Source of the DNA: Verrucomicrobiia bacterium
Lineage (GTDB): Bacteria; Verrucomicrobiota; Verrucomicrobiia; Opitutales; Opitutaceae
Direction of reading: 5' to 3'
DNA: 11,769 nt
NCBI GenBank assembly: GCA_030424825.1
Contig: JAUHWE010000076.1
Coordinates: 1 to 11,769 of the forward strand
The translations under genes were made by a program, and so were the position numbers. Within the stretch, counting starts at the first letter, position 1, and each line of letters opens with the position of its first letter. This document shows, piece after piece, positions 1 to 7,309 of the stretch. A model generated the notes under the pieces. That model was given only the letters and a program-made list of their open reading frames with translations, was not told the origin of the DNA and made no database searches.

Positions 1-309
1 GTTGGTGACAGAGAAAGTGATGACCGTGCGTTACAACGGTTGTTTAAAATACGCAACTTAGGCAGCAGCGCGATTCAACTCGCCTACGTCGCAGTGGGCT
101 GGCTGGATGGCGTAGTCGCTCATCGTGTGAATTCCTGGGATATTGCTGCAGGAGTGGCGATGGTCCAGGAGGCAAAGGGGGGTATTGCGTATTTTGATGC
201 GGATCCATTTCCGCTGCAGCGATTCGATGTGAAGAATCCGTCTTTTGGATACGCGTCAGGGTCGCCTGCTATTTTGAAGCAGATGCTTGGCGCCATGGGC
301 CGAGAGTAA
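1..309 (+). CDS. Inositol monophosphatase family protein, 3' end (partial)
   Basis: The reading frame is open from the first base and ends with TAA at 307-309, so only about the last 102 residues are present. The family removes phosphate from inositol monophosphates or related sugar or nucleotide phosphates, using Mg2+, in the cytoplasm. The fragment shows the C-terminal signature of the family: a LGSSAIQLAYVAVGWLDG segment followed by WDIAAG (codons from about 136). The Asp of that motif is a metal ligand in known family members. The EAKGG segment that follows fits the usual EAGG turn. The TTG at 40 is not the real start, because the homology continues upstream of it. The exact substrate (inositol phosphate, histidinol phosphate, fructose bisphosphate or PAP) cannot be told from this end. 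The gene converges on the permease gene with only 13 bp between the stop codons. Confidence 0.9.
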   Translation, partial: VGDRESDDRALQRLFKIRNLGSSAIQLAYVAVGWLDGVVAHRVNSWDIAAGVAMVQEAKGGIAYFDADPFPLQRFDVKNPSFGYASGSPAILKQMLGAMGRE

Positions 310-315
310 CCGGAG

Positions 316-342
316 CCCTGATCTAGAATTCCCAAATCAGGG
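316..342. terminator. Hairpin between convergent genes, possible bidirectional terminator
   Basis: A perfect 7-bp inverted repeat, CCCTGAT (316-322) and ATCAGGG (336-342), with a 13-nt loop, sits where the two convergent genes end. The loop carries the TAG stop of the permease gene. There is no T-run on either side, so this is a weak candidate for an intrinsic terminator. Confidence 0.25.
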
Positions 343-2119
343 GAATCAGGCAAACGGAAGTAATGAAGCAGATGATGTTGAGGGGTAGCCCCGCTTTCGT
401 GAAATCGGAAAACCGATACCCGCCTGCGCCGTAGACGTAGGTATTGGTCTGGTAGCCAATCGGTGTCGCGAAACTTGCCGAAGCGGCAATTGCTACCGCG
501 AAGAGAAACGGCCGCATACTGACCCCCAGCGTTTCCGCAATTCCGATGGCAAGGGTCGCCATGAGGACGGCAGCCGCATTGTTCGAGAGGGATTCTGTAA
601 GCATATTGGTCAGGAGATAGACGCAGGCCAGCATGACGTAGGGTTGCCATTCTGGGGCGACAAATCCGGTGACCGCTCCAATCAGATTGTTGGCGAGCCA
701 AAGAGAGGCTCCAGTTTCCTCCATGGCGACCCCCATGCCCAGCATGCCGTAGATGATAAAGAGCAGATTCCATTGGATCGCTCCGTAGCCGTCTTTAGGC
801 CGGATACAGTCCGTTACGAAGAGCACGACGCAGGCAACAATTGCCGCGACCGCAATCGGCGCCATTCCGGTAGCGGCTGCGACAACGACTCCAATTACGG
901 CGGTGAGAACGAGGCCGATTTTCAGTTTGGAAGTCTTAGACTGAATGGCGTTGTCGGACATGAGAATGATGTCTTCGCTGGCCCGCAGGTTCTGGATCGC
1001 ATTGTCCGTTCCCAACAATAGCAAGGTGTCCCCGAATTCCAGTCTCAAGGAGCCGATCTTTTCCCGCAGGTTTTTTCCCTTCCGATGTACCGCCAAAACC
1101 ACCATGCGGAAATGCTGGCGAAAATTCACTTCCTCGATCGTTTTGCCTAGTACATCAGAATTGGGTCCCAAGATCGCTTCAACCATCATTCCTTCGTGGG
1201 CCGCGATCTGCTCAAGTCCGAGCTTCTTTTCGCTTTCCAAATCCAGTCCGGAAATGCTGCGGGCTTTGGCGATTCCGGATGCCCGGCAAGCGAGAACGAG
1301 ACGATCTCCTTCCTTGAGGATGACTTTGTCCAGGCGGGTTTGCAAAGAAGAGCCAGATCTCACGATATCAATGACCCGGATTCCATTGACATTCTGGATG
1401 CCGGATTCCTTTAGGCTCTTGCCGATGACGTTTGATTCATGGTTAACAAAGGCTTCCGTGATGTATTCCCGTCGCTCTTCTTCAGTCAGAATCGAAGTAA
1501 GCGTTTCCCGAACCGGGAGGACCTTATTCCCAAAAATCGTCAGATAGACGAGACCTGCGATGAAAAGCGGGAGGCCGACCAAGGCAAATTCAAACATCCC
1601 CATCGGCGCCTCGCCAGCGGCCTCGGCTACGCCGCTCACGATGATATTGGTACTCGTTCCGAGCAGGGTGCAAGTGCCTCCTAGAATAGAGGCGTAGGAA
1701 AGGGGTATCAGTACTTTGGATCCGGATACTCCTATTTTCTTTGCCAAGGTCAGGACTACAGGAAGCAGGACCACCACAACGGGAGTATTGTTGATAAAGG
1801 CGGAGACCAGTCCCGCGAGGAACATAATGACGAGAAGAAACGGGCGATAGGTCAGTTTGGAAAGGCCTTGCAGGCTAATCGCTAGTCGGTCGATGACACC
1901 GCACTTGTCGAGGGCGGCGCTAATGACAAACATGGCCCCGACCGTAAGCGGCGCGGGATTTGAGAAAACGCTGAAAGCCTTCTCCGTCGGAAGAATTCCC
2001 GAAACCATCAAAATCGCGAAAAGGGAAAGGGCGGTGACGTCGGGAGGCAGCTTTTCCCAGACGAAGCTAGCCAACGCGAGGACGAGCAGCGTAAATACGA
2101 AGAAGATTTCCCAGGTCAT
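323..2119 (-). CDS. SLC13/DASS-type permease with two RCK_C (TrkA-C) domains
   Basis: This 598-residue inner-membrane protein is a probable Na+-coupled or H+-coupled anion transporter. Members of this family move dicarboxylates, sulfate or other anions; the substrate here cannot be assigned. Membrane segments fill residues 1-200 and 400-598. The first half carries the NNTPVVVVLLPV stretch (about 110-121) and a TSTN turn (155-158). The second half carries the matching SLSNNAAAV and ATPIGYQTNTYVYGAGGY stretches, the paired re-entrant-loop signature of the family. Between the halves lie two cytoplasmic RCK_C domains (about 223-285 and 311-378), which bind small regulatory ligands in related proteins. 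The ATG start is supported by the immediate membrane helix, though no Shine-Dalgarno sequence is visible. The gene begins 27 bp after the DUF420 gene and probably ends the heme A operon, with no obvious functional tie to it. Confidence 0.92.
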   Translation of the reverse strand: MTWEIFFVFTLLVLALASFVWEKLPPDVTALSLFAILMVSGILPTEKAFSVFSNPAPLTVGAMFVISAALDKCGVIDRLAISLQGLSKLTYRPFLLVIMFLAGLVSAFINNTPVVVVLLPVVLTLAKKIGVSGSKVLIPLSYASILGGTCTLLGTSTNIIVSGVAEAAGEAPMGMFEFALVGLPLFIAGLVYLTIFGNKVLPVRETLTSILTEEERREYITEAFVNHESNVIGKSLKESGIQNVNGIRVIDIVRSGSSLQTRLDKVILKEGDRLVLACRASGIAKARSISGLDLESEKKLGLEQIAAHEGMMVEAILGPNSDVLGKTIEEVNFRQHFRMVVLAVHRKGKNLREKIGSLRLEFGDTLLLLGTDNAIQNLRASEDIILMSDNAIQSKTSKLKIGLVLTAVIGVVVAAATGMAPIAVAAIVACVVLFVTDCIRPKDGYGAIQWNLLFIIYGMLGMGVAMEETGASLWLANNLIGAVTGFVAPEWQPYVMLACVYLLTNMLTESLSNNAAAVLMATLAIGIAETLGVSMRPFLFAVAIAASASFATPIGYQTNTYVYGAGGYRFSDFTKAGLPLNIICFITSVCLIPLIWEF

Positions 2120-2146
2120 GTGGTGTTGTTGGAGAGAAAGGCGACT

Positions 2147-2587
2147 TTAGACACTTTCCAACATAGGAAACCAAACATATATGGAAAAGTAAACCAATAC
2201 TCCTGTGACGGAGACATAAAGCCATATCGGATAGGTCCATCGGGCCCATTTTTTGTGGGATTCGTACCGCCCTTTGATCGCGAGAAAAAAGGTCCTTAAG
2301 ACGAGGGGGACAATCGCCATGGCGAGAAGGACGTGCGTCAGCAACATCAGCAAGTAGATCGCCTTGACGACCCCGTCCGCTCCGATGGGCCGGTTTTGCC
2401 AGTTAACCGACCATTTGTGAAATACGTACCCGGCCAGAAAAAACACTGAGACGATCAACGCAGCGGTCATGAATGAGCGATGCGCTTTTTCGTTTCCTTT
2501 TTTGATGCATATCAGTCCGCTGACAATGAGCACGGTCGCGATGGAGTTCAGAATCGCGTTGAGGGCAGGGATTTGATGGATGTCCAT
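2147..2587 (-). CDS. DUF420 (CtaM/YozB-like) membrane protein
   Basis: This 146-residue protein has four predicted membrane helices (about residues 10-25, 38-58, 75-98, 120-142). It matches the DUF420 family in length and in the pattern of a conserved His-Lys near HKWSVNW, a LLTHVLLA helix, and a KWARWTYPIWLYVSVTGVLVY-like last helix. In Staphylococcus the DUF420 protein CtaM is needed for activity of an aa3-type oxidase, so an assembly role for heme-copper oxidase is likely here too. I chose the ATG at 2587 over an in-frame ATG at 2788. The upstream 67 codons lie inside ctaB, are rich in Arg and Ser, and do not resemble the family. This start gives a 17-bp gap after the ctaB stop. The position directly behind ctaA and ctaB supports the assignment. 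Confidence 0.88.
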   Translation of the reverse strand: MDIHQIPALNAILNSIATVLIVSGLICIKKGNEKAHRSFMTAALIVSVFFLAGYVFHKWSVNWQNRPIGADGVVKAIYLLMLLTHVLLAMAIVPLVLRTFFLAIKGRYESHKKWARWTYPIWLYVSVTGVLVYFSIYVWFPMLESV

Positions 2588-2604
2588 GGGCGTCTCGTTA
2601 TTCT

Positions 2605-3537
2605 TTACCAGCCTTGTATCCAGCGATCGATCACGAGACTGAAAAGCACGGCGGGAAGATAGAGGATCGAGTTGAGAAACAGGCTTTTGGCAGAGGCGTC
2701 CCGGTTCTCCGAACGCATGAACGCGAGCGCGTACTTGAGGAACCACAATCCGAAAATCGTGGCGACTACACCGTAGATCCACTGGCAATAGCCCAGAAAA
2801 ACAGGAAGCAAACTCACTGGAATCAATGCCACCGTGTTGATCACGGCCCAGCGGGCCACGCGGTCACCGCCTTGGTCGATAACGGAAAGCATGGGGAATC
2901 CTCCCTTCCGGTAGTCGTCGCGAAAGAGCCAGGCGATGGCCATGAAATGAGGAATCTGCCAAATCGCGAGTATCCCGAAGAGAATCCAGCCGAGCGTGGT
3001 AATCGTTCCTTCTGCAGCGGCCCAGCCAATCAAGGGTGGGATCGCGCCGGGAATGGCGCCAAACTCGGTCGCCCAGCGGGTCGCCTTTTTCATGGGCGTG
3101 TAGATGACCACGTAGCTGATAATCGTTGCCGCGCCCAAGAGCCCGGCGAGTGGATTGGCTCCGTAGTAAAGTTGCAGAGACCCGATCACTGACAGCGCCA
3201 GACCAAAAATCAATGCCGCTTGCGGTGTGATCAGCTGAGCCGGTATGGGGCGGTCGCGAGTCCGTTCCATGACGGAATCCGGACCGCGTTCGAGCCATTG
3301 GTTCAGTGTTGCCGCACCCGCCGCGCACAGGGCCGTTCCGCAAACGAAATTGAGCAAAGACGTTAAATCGCGTTGCGGCAGGGCGGCCAAATAGCCAACC
3401 AGCGCGGTGATCACTGAGAGCAGGCTCAAGCGCGGCTTGGTAAGTTCGTAGAATCCAGACCACGGAAAGGCTTTCCTGCTCGTTTGATCGATCAATTCGC
3501 TGGCGGTTAAAAGATGGTTACTCTGCTTGAGGCTCAT
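2605..3537 (-). CDS. ctaB: Protoheme IX farnesyltransferase (heme O synthase)
   Basis: This 310-residue polytopic membrane protein is of the UbiA prenyltransferase superfamily. It attaches the farnesyl group to heme B to form heme O, the substrate of the CtaA encoded upstream. The first Asp-rich active-site loop is seen in modified form as NQWLERGPDSVMERTRDRP (about residues 80-98), with the family's RTRxRP. The second conserved loop is YTPMKKATRWATEFGAIPGA (about 146-165), followed by PPLIGWAA. The segment IPHFMAIAWLFRDDYRKGGFPML matches the third conserved loop. The ATG overlaps the TGA of ctaA in an ATGA arrangement, which suggests translational coupling. Length and number of helices are normal for CtaB/CyoE. 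An N-terminal extension of about 25 polar residues precedes the first helix. Confidence 0.97.
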   Translation of the reverse strand: MSLKQSNHLLTASELIDQTSRKAFPWSGFYELTKPRLSLLSVITALVGYLAALPQRDLTSLLNFVCGTALCAAGAATLNQWLERGPDSVMERTRDRPIPAQLITPQAALIFGLALSVIGSLQLYYGANPLAGLLGAATIISYVVIYTPMKKATRWATEFGAIPGAIPPLIGWAAAEGTITTLGWILFGILAIWQIPHFMAIAWLFRDDYRKGGFPMLSVIDQGGDRVARWAVINTVALIPVSLLPVFLGYCQWIYGVVATIFGLWFLKYALAFMRSENRDASAKSLFLNSILYLPAVLFSLVIDRWIQGW

Positions 3538-4583
3538 GCGTGACCAGTTTTTTCCAATTCGCCGAGCGGAGCGTCCGTTTCCGGCGCGCGTTCAGACAGG
3601 TGTGGGGCTTCCAATCGAAATTTCAAGCTTCGTAGAGTCATCATCCAACAAATTGAGAGAAGAAAGGCCCCATTCAGCATGTGAAACGTGGCCGAATGTG
3701 GATTCCGTACGGTCCAAATGACCATGGCGCCGAGATAGATTTGAATTCCCAGCAGGGCAATCAGCGCCATGGCGGACTTGCCTAAGGCTTTGCGGCTCTG
3801 CGCTTCCCGCCAGATTTTCACTACGAACGCGATAATCGCGATGCTCACCACGATGGCCCCGACCCTGTGGGCGAAATGGATGGCGACTTTGAAATTAAAT
3901 GCGGGTGGGATCCAGTAGCCGTCGGGGTGACTGTAGGGGAAGCTGGTAATGGCCAGACCGGCATAGCTGTGCCGCATCACGGCTCCGATGATCAGCTGAA
4001 GAATAATCGTCAGACAGGCGATCAGGCCGAAAAGGCCCACGCTGCGAGAGGGGGCCGCGGCGAATCCCGCTTGCCGCTGGATCCACGACTTGCTGTTCAT
4101 CACGGCGAAAGCGACGAGTAGGCAGAGAAAAATCTGGGCCAAAGTGGCGTGAGCGACGGCAAAGGTTTGGGCGTAGAGATTGTGGTCGATCTCGAGATTC
4201 AGCGCGTCGAGCTTGACGCGGAGGCCGCCGAGCAACCCTTGGGTCACGACGAGGATTACCAGCCAGACCCCCAGTTTCCGGATTGGCTGGCCCGCTTTCA
4301 GTATGAAAGCACTGACGCAAAGCGCGATAGACAGCAGTCCCATGACCGCGCCGAGGAGGCGATGGCTGTGCTCTGCCATCATATCTTCATTCTCCAGCCA
4401 CCCTTCGGGATTGATCGAGCCGTTGGAGAGCGGCCAGTCAAGGAAGGCCATCCCTGCCCGGATGCTGGTGGTGAATCCGCCCGCGTAGAGGAGAAAGGTG
4501 ATCCAAATGAGCGCGCAAAAGCCAAACCAAAATAAGAATGGCTTGTAAGCCGCATTATGGAACGCTTCTGGTTTTGTCGTCAT
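3534..4583 (-). CDS. ctaA: Heme A synthase (COX15/CtaA family)
   Basis: This 349-residue inner-membrane protein has about eight helices. It oxidises the C8 methyl of heme O to the formyl group of heme A for aa3-type cytochrome oxidase. Conserved His residues that bind heme in the family are visible in all four expected places: MAEHSHRLLG (His72, His74), FAVAHATLAQ (His145), HFAHRVGA (His236, His239) and FHMLNGAFL (His301). The early TSIRAGMAFLDWP stretch matches the 'TRSGLAxxDWP' region. The ATG at 4583 is preferred to a TTG at 4637, because the latter adds 18 polar residues and would overlap the divergent gene's leader. No Shine-Dalgarno sequence precedes it. It is the first gene of a leftward set with ctaB, the DUF420 gene and probably the permease. 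Confidence 0.95.
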   Translation of the reverse strand: MTTKPEAFHNAAYKPFLFWFGFCALIWITFLLYAGGFTTSIRAGMAFLDWPLSNGSINPEGWLENEDMMAEHSHRLLGAVMGLLSIALCVSAFILKAGQPIRKLGVWLVILVVTQGLLGGLRVKLDALNLEIDHNLYAQTFAVAHATLAQIFLCLLVAFAVMNSKSWIQRQAGFAAAPSRSVGLFGLIACLTIILQLIIGAVMRHSYAGLAITSFPYSHPDGYWIPPAFNFKVAIHFAHRVGAIVVSIAIIAFVVKIWREAQSRKALGKSAMALIALLGIQIYLGAMVIWTVRNPHSATFHMLNGAFLLSICWMMTLRSLKFRLEAPHLSERAPETDAPLGELEKTGHA

Positions 4584-4636
4584 CGGAAAGTTGATTGCAT
4601 TAGGTGAGTAGTGATAGTTTATACGATTTCCAGACA

Positions 4637-5545
4637 ATGAAGGGGAAACTGAAAAATATTAGTTGGGTGAATAAGCAGTTTAAGCAGGCCTCGATCGGAA
4701 TCTTGCTGGTTGGATTTTTGCTTGGGTGCAGTCAAAGGGAGGAATCTCTCGGGGAAGGGGACACCGAAGGGCACTTGCTGATCGGTACGATTACTGACGT
4801 CAATGAGGCGGCGGGTCTGCTCGAAGTGGCTCATGAAGATATTCCTGATCTGATGCCGGCCATGACCATGAAGTTCGAAGTCTCCGCTGGCGACTTGAAG
4901 AATGCGAAGGTCGGGCAGAAAATTCGGGCCCGGCTTGTTAGGGATGAAAACGGGGCGTTCCAGCTAATCAAGATCTGGCCCCTCGACGAACAGCTTTCGA
5001 GTGACTTGAAACGCGTTAATAAACGTCTGCAAGAACAGGCCAAGGCGCTTCCTTCTGGTTACTACTATGGAGAAGGAGACGATTCGCCCGACTTCGCCTT
5101 GCTTGACCAGTTTGGTGAGGTCGTGACCAGCGATCAGCTTGAGGGGAAGCCGTTGATGCTGAATTTCATTTTTACTCGCTGCACGGATGCCAACATGTGC
5201 CCGCTCTCCACGTCGAAGATGGCGCAACTGCAGAAATTGGCCCGAGCGGAAGAGCTGGATGTGAACTTTGTTTCCATCACGTTGGACCCGCAGTTCGATA
5301 CGCCCGGTGTGCTTCGCCAATACGCAGAAGCTTACGGGATCGAAGGAAGTAACTTCAAGTTTGTCACCGGCCCGAAGTCCGCCGTGCGTAATCTAGTCAA
5401 GTCCTACGGAGTCACCTCGATCGACAAAGTGGATACGATCATGCACAGCTTGGCCACGGTCTTGATCGACGAAAGCGGATCTATAGCCAAGCGGTCCGAT
5501 AAAAGCGCCTGGACCCCCGAGGAGTTTCTGGAAGCGCTCAGGTAA
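4637..5545 (+). CDS. SCO-family copper chaperone lipoprotein with N-terminal CusF-like domain
   Basis: This 302-residue exported lipoprotein probably loads copper into the CuA site of cytochrome c oxidase. The signal peptide ends in a lipobox LLGC with Cys31. Residues about 45-115 form a CusF-like copper-binding domain with the motif MPAMTMKF (73-80), whose Met residues are typical Cu(I) ligands. A short helical linker follows. Residues about 150-302 are a SCO1/SenC thioredoxin fold: PDFALLDQFG, the copper site Cys182 and Cys188 in FTRCTDANMCPL (CX5C spacing), the VSITLDPQFDTP strand, and the third ligand His270 in TIMHSLATVLID. The ATG at 4637 is favoured over a GTG at 4604 because it gives a normal lipoprotein signal. 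The gene is divergent from ctaA across 53 bp, which fits shared control of oxidase assembly. The fusion of both copper domains in one chain is the notable point. Confidence 0.93.
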   Translation: MKGKLKNISWVNKQFKQASIGILLVGFLLGCSQREESLGEGDTEGHLLIGTITDVNEAAGLLEVAHEDIPDLMPAMTMKFEVSAGDLKNAKVGQKIRARLVRDENGAFQLIKIWPLDEQLSSDLKRVNKRLQEQAKALPSGYYYGEGDDSPDFALLDQFGEVVTSDQLEGKPLMLNFIFTRCTDANMCPLSTSKMAQLQKLARAEELDVNFVSITLDPQFDTPGVLRQYAEAYGIEGSNFKFVTGPKSAVRNLVKSYGVTSIDKVDTIMHSLATVLIDESGSIAKRSDKSAWTPEEFLEALR

Positions 5546-5614
5546 GCGTTTTTCGAATCTTATCGATCTGTAACAAATCCAAACGCTTGCCTCTCGATTC
5601 GGAATCCCAGCGGG

Positions 5615-5976
5615 GGCACTTCCGCCCGGGTCGTCGGCCCCTACCTAAACTTCCGTAGGGCTGGCGCTTGCGCCATGCCGCGTCGGTTCGGATAACCTTG
5701 AGGATAAACTAACGCGGCACAGCGCGAGCGCTGGCCCTACAATCGCTACGCTTCCTATGGGAATGGTCCTGCCGAGGGCGTCGGCCCCTACCTTATCTTC
5801 CGTAGGGCTGGCGCTTGCGCCATGCCGCGTCGGTTCGGATAACCTTGAGGATGAACTAACGCGGCACAGCGCAAGCGCTGGCCCTACAATCGCTACGCTT
5901 CCTATAGGAGTGGTCCTGCCCGGGGCTTCGGTCCCTACCTAAACTTCCGTAGGGCTGGCGCTTGCGCCTTGCCGCG
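5615..5976. repeat. 147-bp tandem repeat with internal palindromes (2 full + 1 truncated copy)
   Basis: The unit recurs with an exact 147-bp period: the anchor GTAGGGCTGGCGCTTGCG begins at 5655, 5802 and 5949. Copies 1 (about 5632-5778) and 2 (5779-5925) are nearly identical. Copy 3 (5926-5976) stops after its left palindrome arm. Within each full unit two 28-bp arms form an imperfect inverted repeat: 5655-5682 with 5713-5740, and 5802-5829 with 5860-5887. The mismatches between arms are all transitions. A smaller GCCGA...TCGGC hairpin precedes each GGCCCCTACC. It resembles dispersed REP/MITE-like intergenic repeats. No transposase or RAYT gene is in the window. Confidence 0.9.
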
Positions 5977-6272
5977 AATGCGACTCAAAATTCAACCAAA
6001 CAGGGCACTTGGCAACAGAGGTGGTGAATCGGAACCATTGACACTCTCTGGGACAGAGTTCATTTAGTTGGAGGTAAATCGATCCCATTGTAGTACCTTC
6101 GCTCTCGAAGTGACGTGCCGTGTCTGAGCCCTACGATTTTGAATTGTGAGACCCCTCGCTCTGAGCCAAGCTAATGATAGACCGCCGGAATGAATCAACG
6201 AGTGAAACGCAGACCTTCCGAAAGTGCGCCGAAAGTAAATATATTAAAAAGCCTAACCATTATTTTGAGTCG
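5977..6272. other. Gene-free stretch upstream of the lipoprotein gene
   Basis: No convincing gene, RNA or repeat was seen here. Small features include a CTTCG-ctct-CGAAG hairpin near 6098-6112 and an AT-rich patch at 6236-6250. An open frame from an ATG at 6174 runs in phase into the lipoprotein gene, but it places 33 polar residues ahead of the signal peptide and is not believed to be the start. Confidence 0.5.
6216..6245 (+). promoter_or_regulatory. Weak candidate promoter for the lipoprotein gene
   Basis: TATATT at 6240-6245 could serve as a -10 box, 27 bases ahead of the ATG at 6273. The best -35 with 18-nt spacing is TTCCGA (6216-6221), which is a poor match. The call rests mainly on the AT-rich -10 in an otherwise GC-rich stretch. 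Confidence 0.2.
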
Positions 6273-7280
6273 ATGAAGAAAAGGAATGTATTAGCTAGTT
6301 TAGCGGCCTCTGCAGTCGCATTGGTTTTAGTCGGTTGTTCTGGTTCGGCAAACGGTCAATCAGGTAGGGTGGGCCCGGGCCCGGGCGGGTTTGAGGACGG
6401 TCATATTATAGGCCAGCTTGCCAAGTGGGACCGGAAAGCGACTCCTATGCTGACACTTAGAGTCCATGGTGCCGGCATGCTGCAGACGTTCGCCCCGATT
6501 TCTAGTGATGGTTCGTTCAAATTGCCGCTGCCTGAAGTTCCGGTCAAAGGGAACTTTGGAACGATGAATTGCGGTGGCCAAGGCAAGGGTAATATCGTCG
6601 TTGCCTATGATGTTTCTCTACTGACGAAGTTGCCAGGTTTCAATACACCCGGGAGATGGGATCGGGAGCATAGCGTCATTGGGGGTGCCTTATTTTCTGA
6701 CGAATACTATAGCAAGAATATTGGCAAGGAAGGTGGGAAGCGAGCCCAGTGGCTTCACAGTCATGTGGAGCGAATGGTCGAAGCGGGCGAATGCAACAAC
6801 GTCAACGCCTTCCCGTTGGAGGAAGGATGGAACGCGTTCACCGTTGTCACGGGTCCCAGTGGTGGGCCCCACACCTATAACGTAGGTCTGGATAGTGATC
6901 TCGGTTGGTATTGGTACGGTTTTCCGGAAGATATCAGCAAAGCCAATACATCCAAACCGGTTGCGGAAACCGACTCTAAGCCGTCAATGGGAGGATCGAA
7001 AGTATCGTCAGAATGGCTCGCCGGAGAATGGGAGGGCACTCAAGTCGATGTCACCATGAAACTGCGTCTGCAACCTTCCGGTAATGTTTGGTTGGAGAGC
7101 ATCGAAGGTGGGAGTAAAAAGACTATGGAAGGAACGTGGTCGCTTAGTGATGACGCGTTTGTTCTGGAAATCCCAGAGGGTAGGCTTCCTTTCAACATAG
7201 AGCAAATCTCTCGTACCAGTTTTCGACTCTTTGGCCCAACTTCGGGCGGTAGCGACATCGTATTTTCCCGAAACAACTGA
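6273..7280 (+). CDS. Lipoprotein of unknown function with C-terminal lipocalin-like region
   Basis: This 335-residue protein was not recognised. The ATG at 6273 starts a clear lipoprotein signal peptide (MKKRNVLASLAAS, lipobox LVGC with Cys22), so it should be anchored in a membrane facing the periplasm or outside. A short Gly-Pro-rich linker (GPGPGG, encoded by repeated gggccc) follows. Residues about 40-235 form an unassigned region with many aromatic residues and two Cys. Residues about 245-335 (beginning SSEWLAGEWEG, with TMEGTWSL further on) have the WxGxW pattern and alternating strands of small lipocalin-like beta barrels, which is suggestive only. The upstream ATG at 6174 is rejected because it hides the signal peptide. 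The gene converges with the LTxxQ-motif gene across 29 bp. It has no recognisable operon partner. Confidence 0.75.
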   Translation: MKKRNVLASLAASAVALVLVGCSGSANGQSGRVGPGPGGFEDGHIIGQLAKWDRKATPMLTLRVHGAGMLQTFAPISSDGSFKLPLPEVPVKGNFGTMNCGGQGKGNIVVAYDVSLLTKLPGFNTPGRWDREHSVIGGALFSDEYYSKNIGKEGGKRAQWLHSHVERMVEAGECNNVNAFPLEEGWNAFTVVTGPSGGPHTYNVGLDSDLGWYWYGFPEDISKANTSKPVAETDSKPSMGGSKVSSEWLAGEWEGTQVDVTMKLRLQPSGNVWLESIEGGSKKTMEGTWSLSDDAFVLEIPEGRLPFNIEQISRTSFRLFGPTSGGSDIVFSRNN

Positions 7281-7309
7281 CCTTGCAGTGAATGATCGAG
7301 GACTTCCGG

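Noticed and set aside
1196..1684. Plus-strand open frames within the permease gene
   Set aside because: They are antisense shadows with no family resemblance, while the minus-strand frame is a clear SLC13 protein.
4591..4620. TTGATT-18-TAGTTT as a promoter for sco
   Set aside because: The predicted start would leave a leader of about ten bases and the boxes are weak. It is possible but too uncertain to list.
4584..4637. TTG (4637, minus) and GTG (4604, plus) as starts of ctaA and sco
   Set aside because: They would make the divergent genes overlap, add polar residues ahead of the first helix or signal peptide, and have no ribosome site.
5544..5588. AAGCGTTT/AAACGCTT inverted repeat after sco as terminator
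   Set aside because: The 8-bp arms are 29 bases apart with no T-run, so a stable terminator hairpin is unlikely.
5757..5942. Open frame of 61 codons inside the 147-bp repeat
   Set aside because: It is open only because the repeat period is divisible by three. Its residues are a low-quality translation of palindromic DNA and no start signal is present.
5615..5976. CRISPR-like array
   Set aside because: The repeat unit is 147 bp and tandem with no unique spacers, and no cas gene is present.
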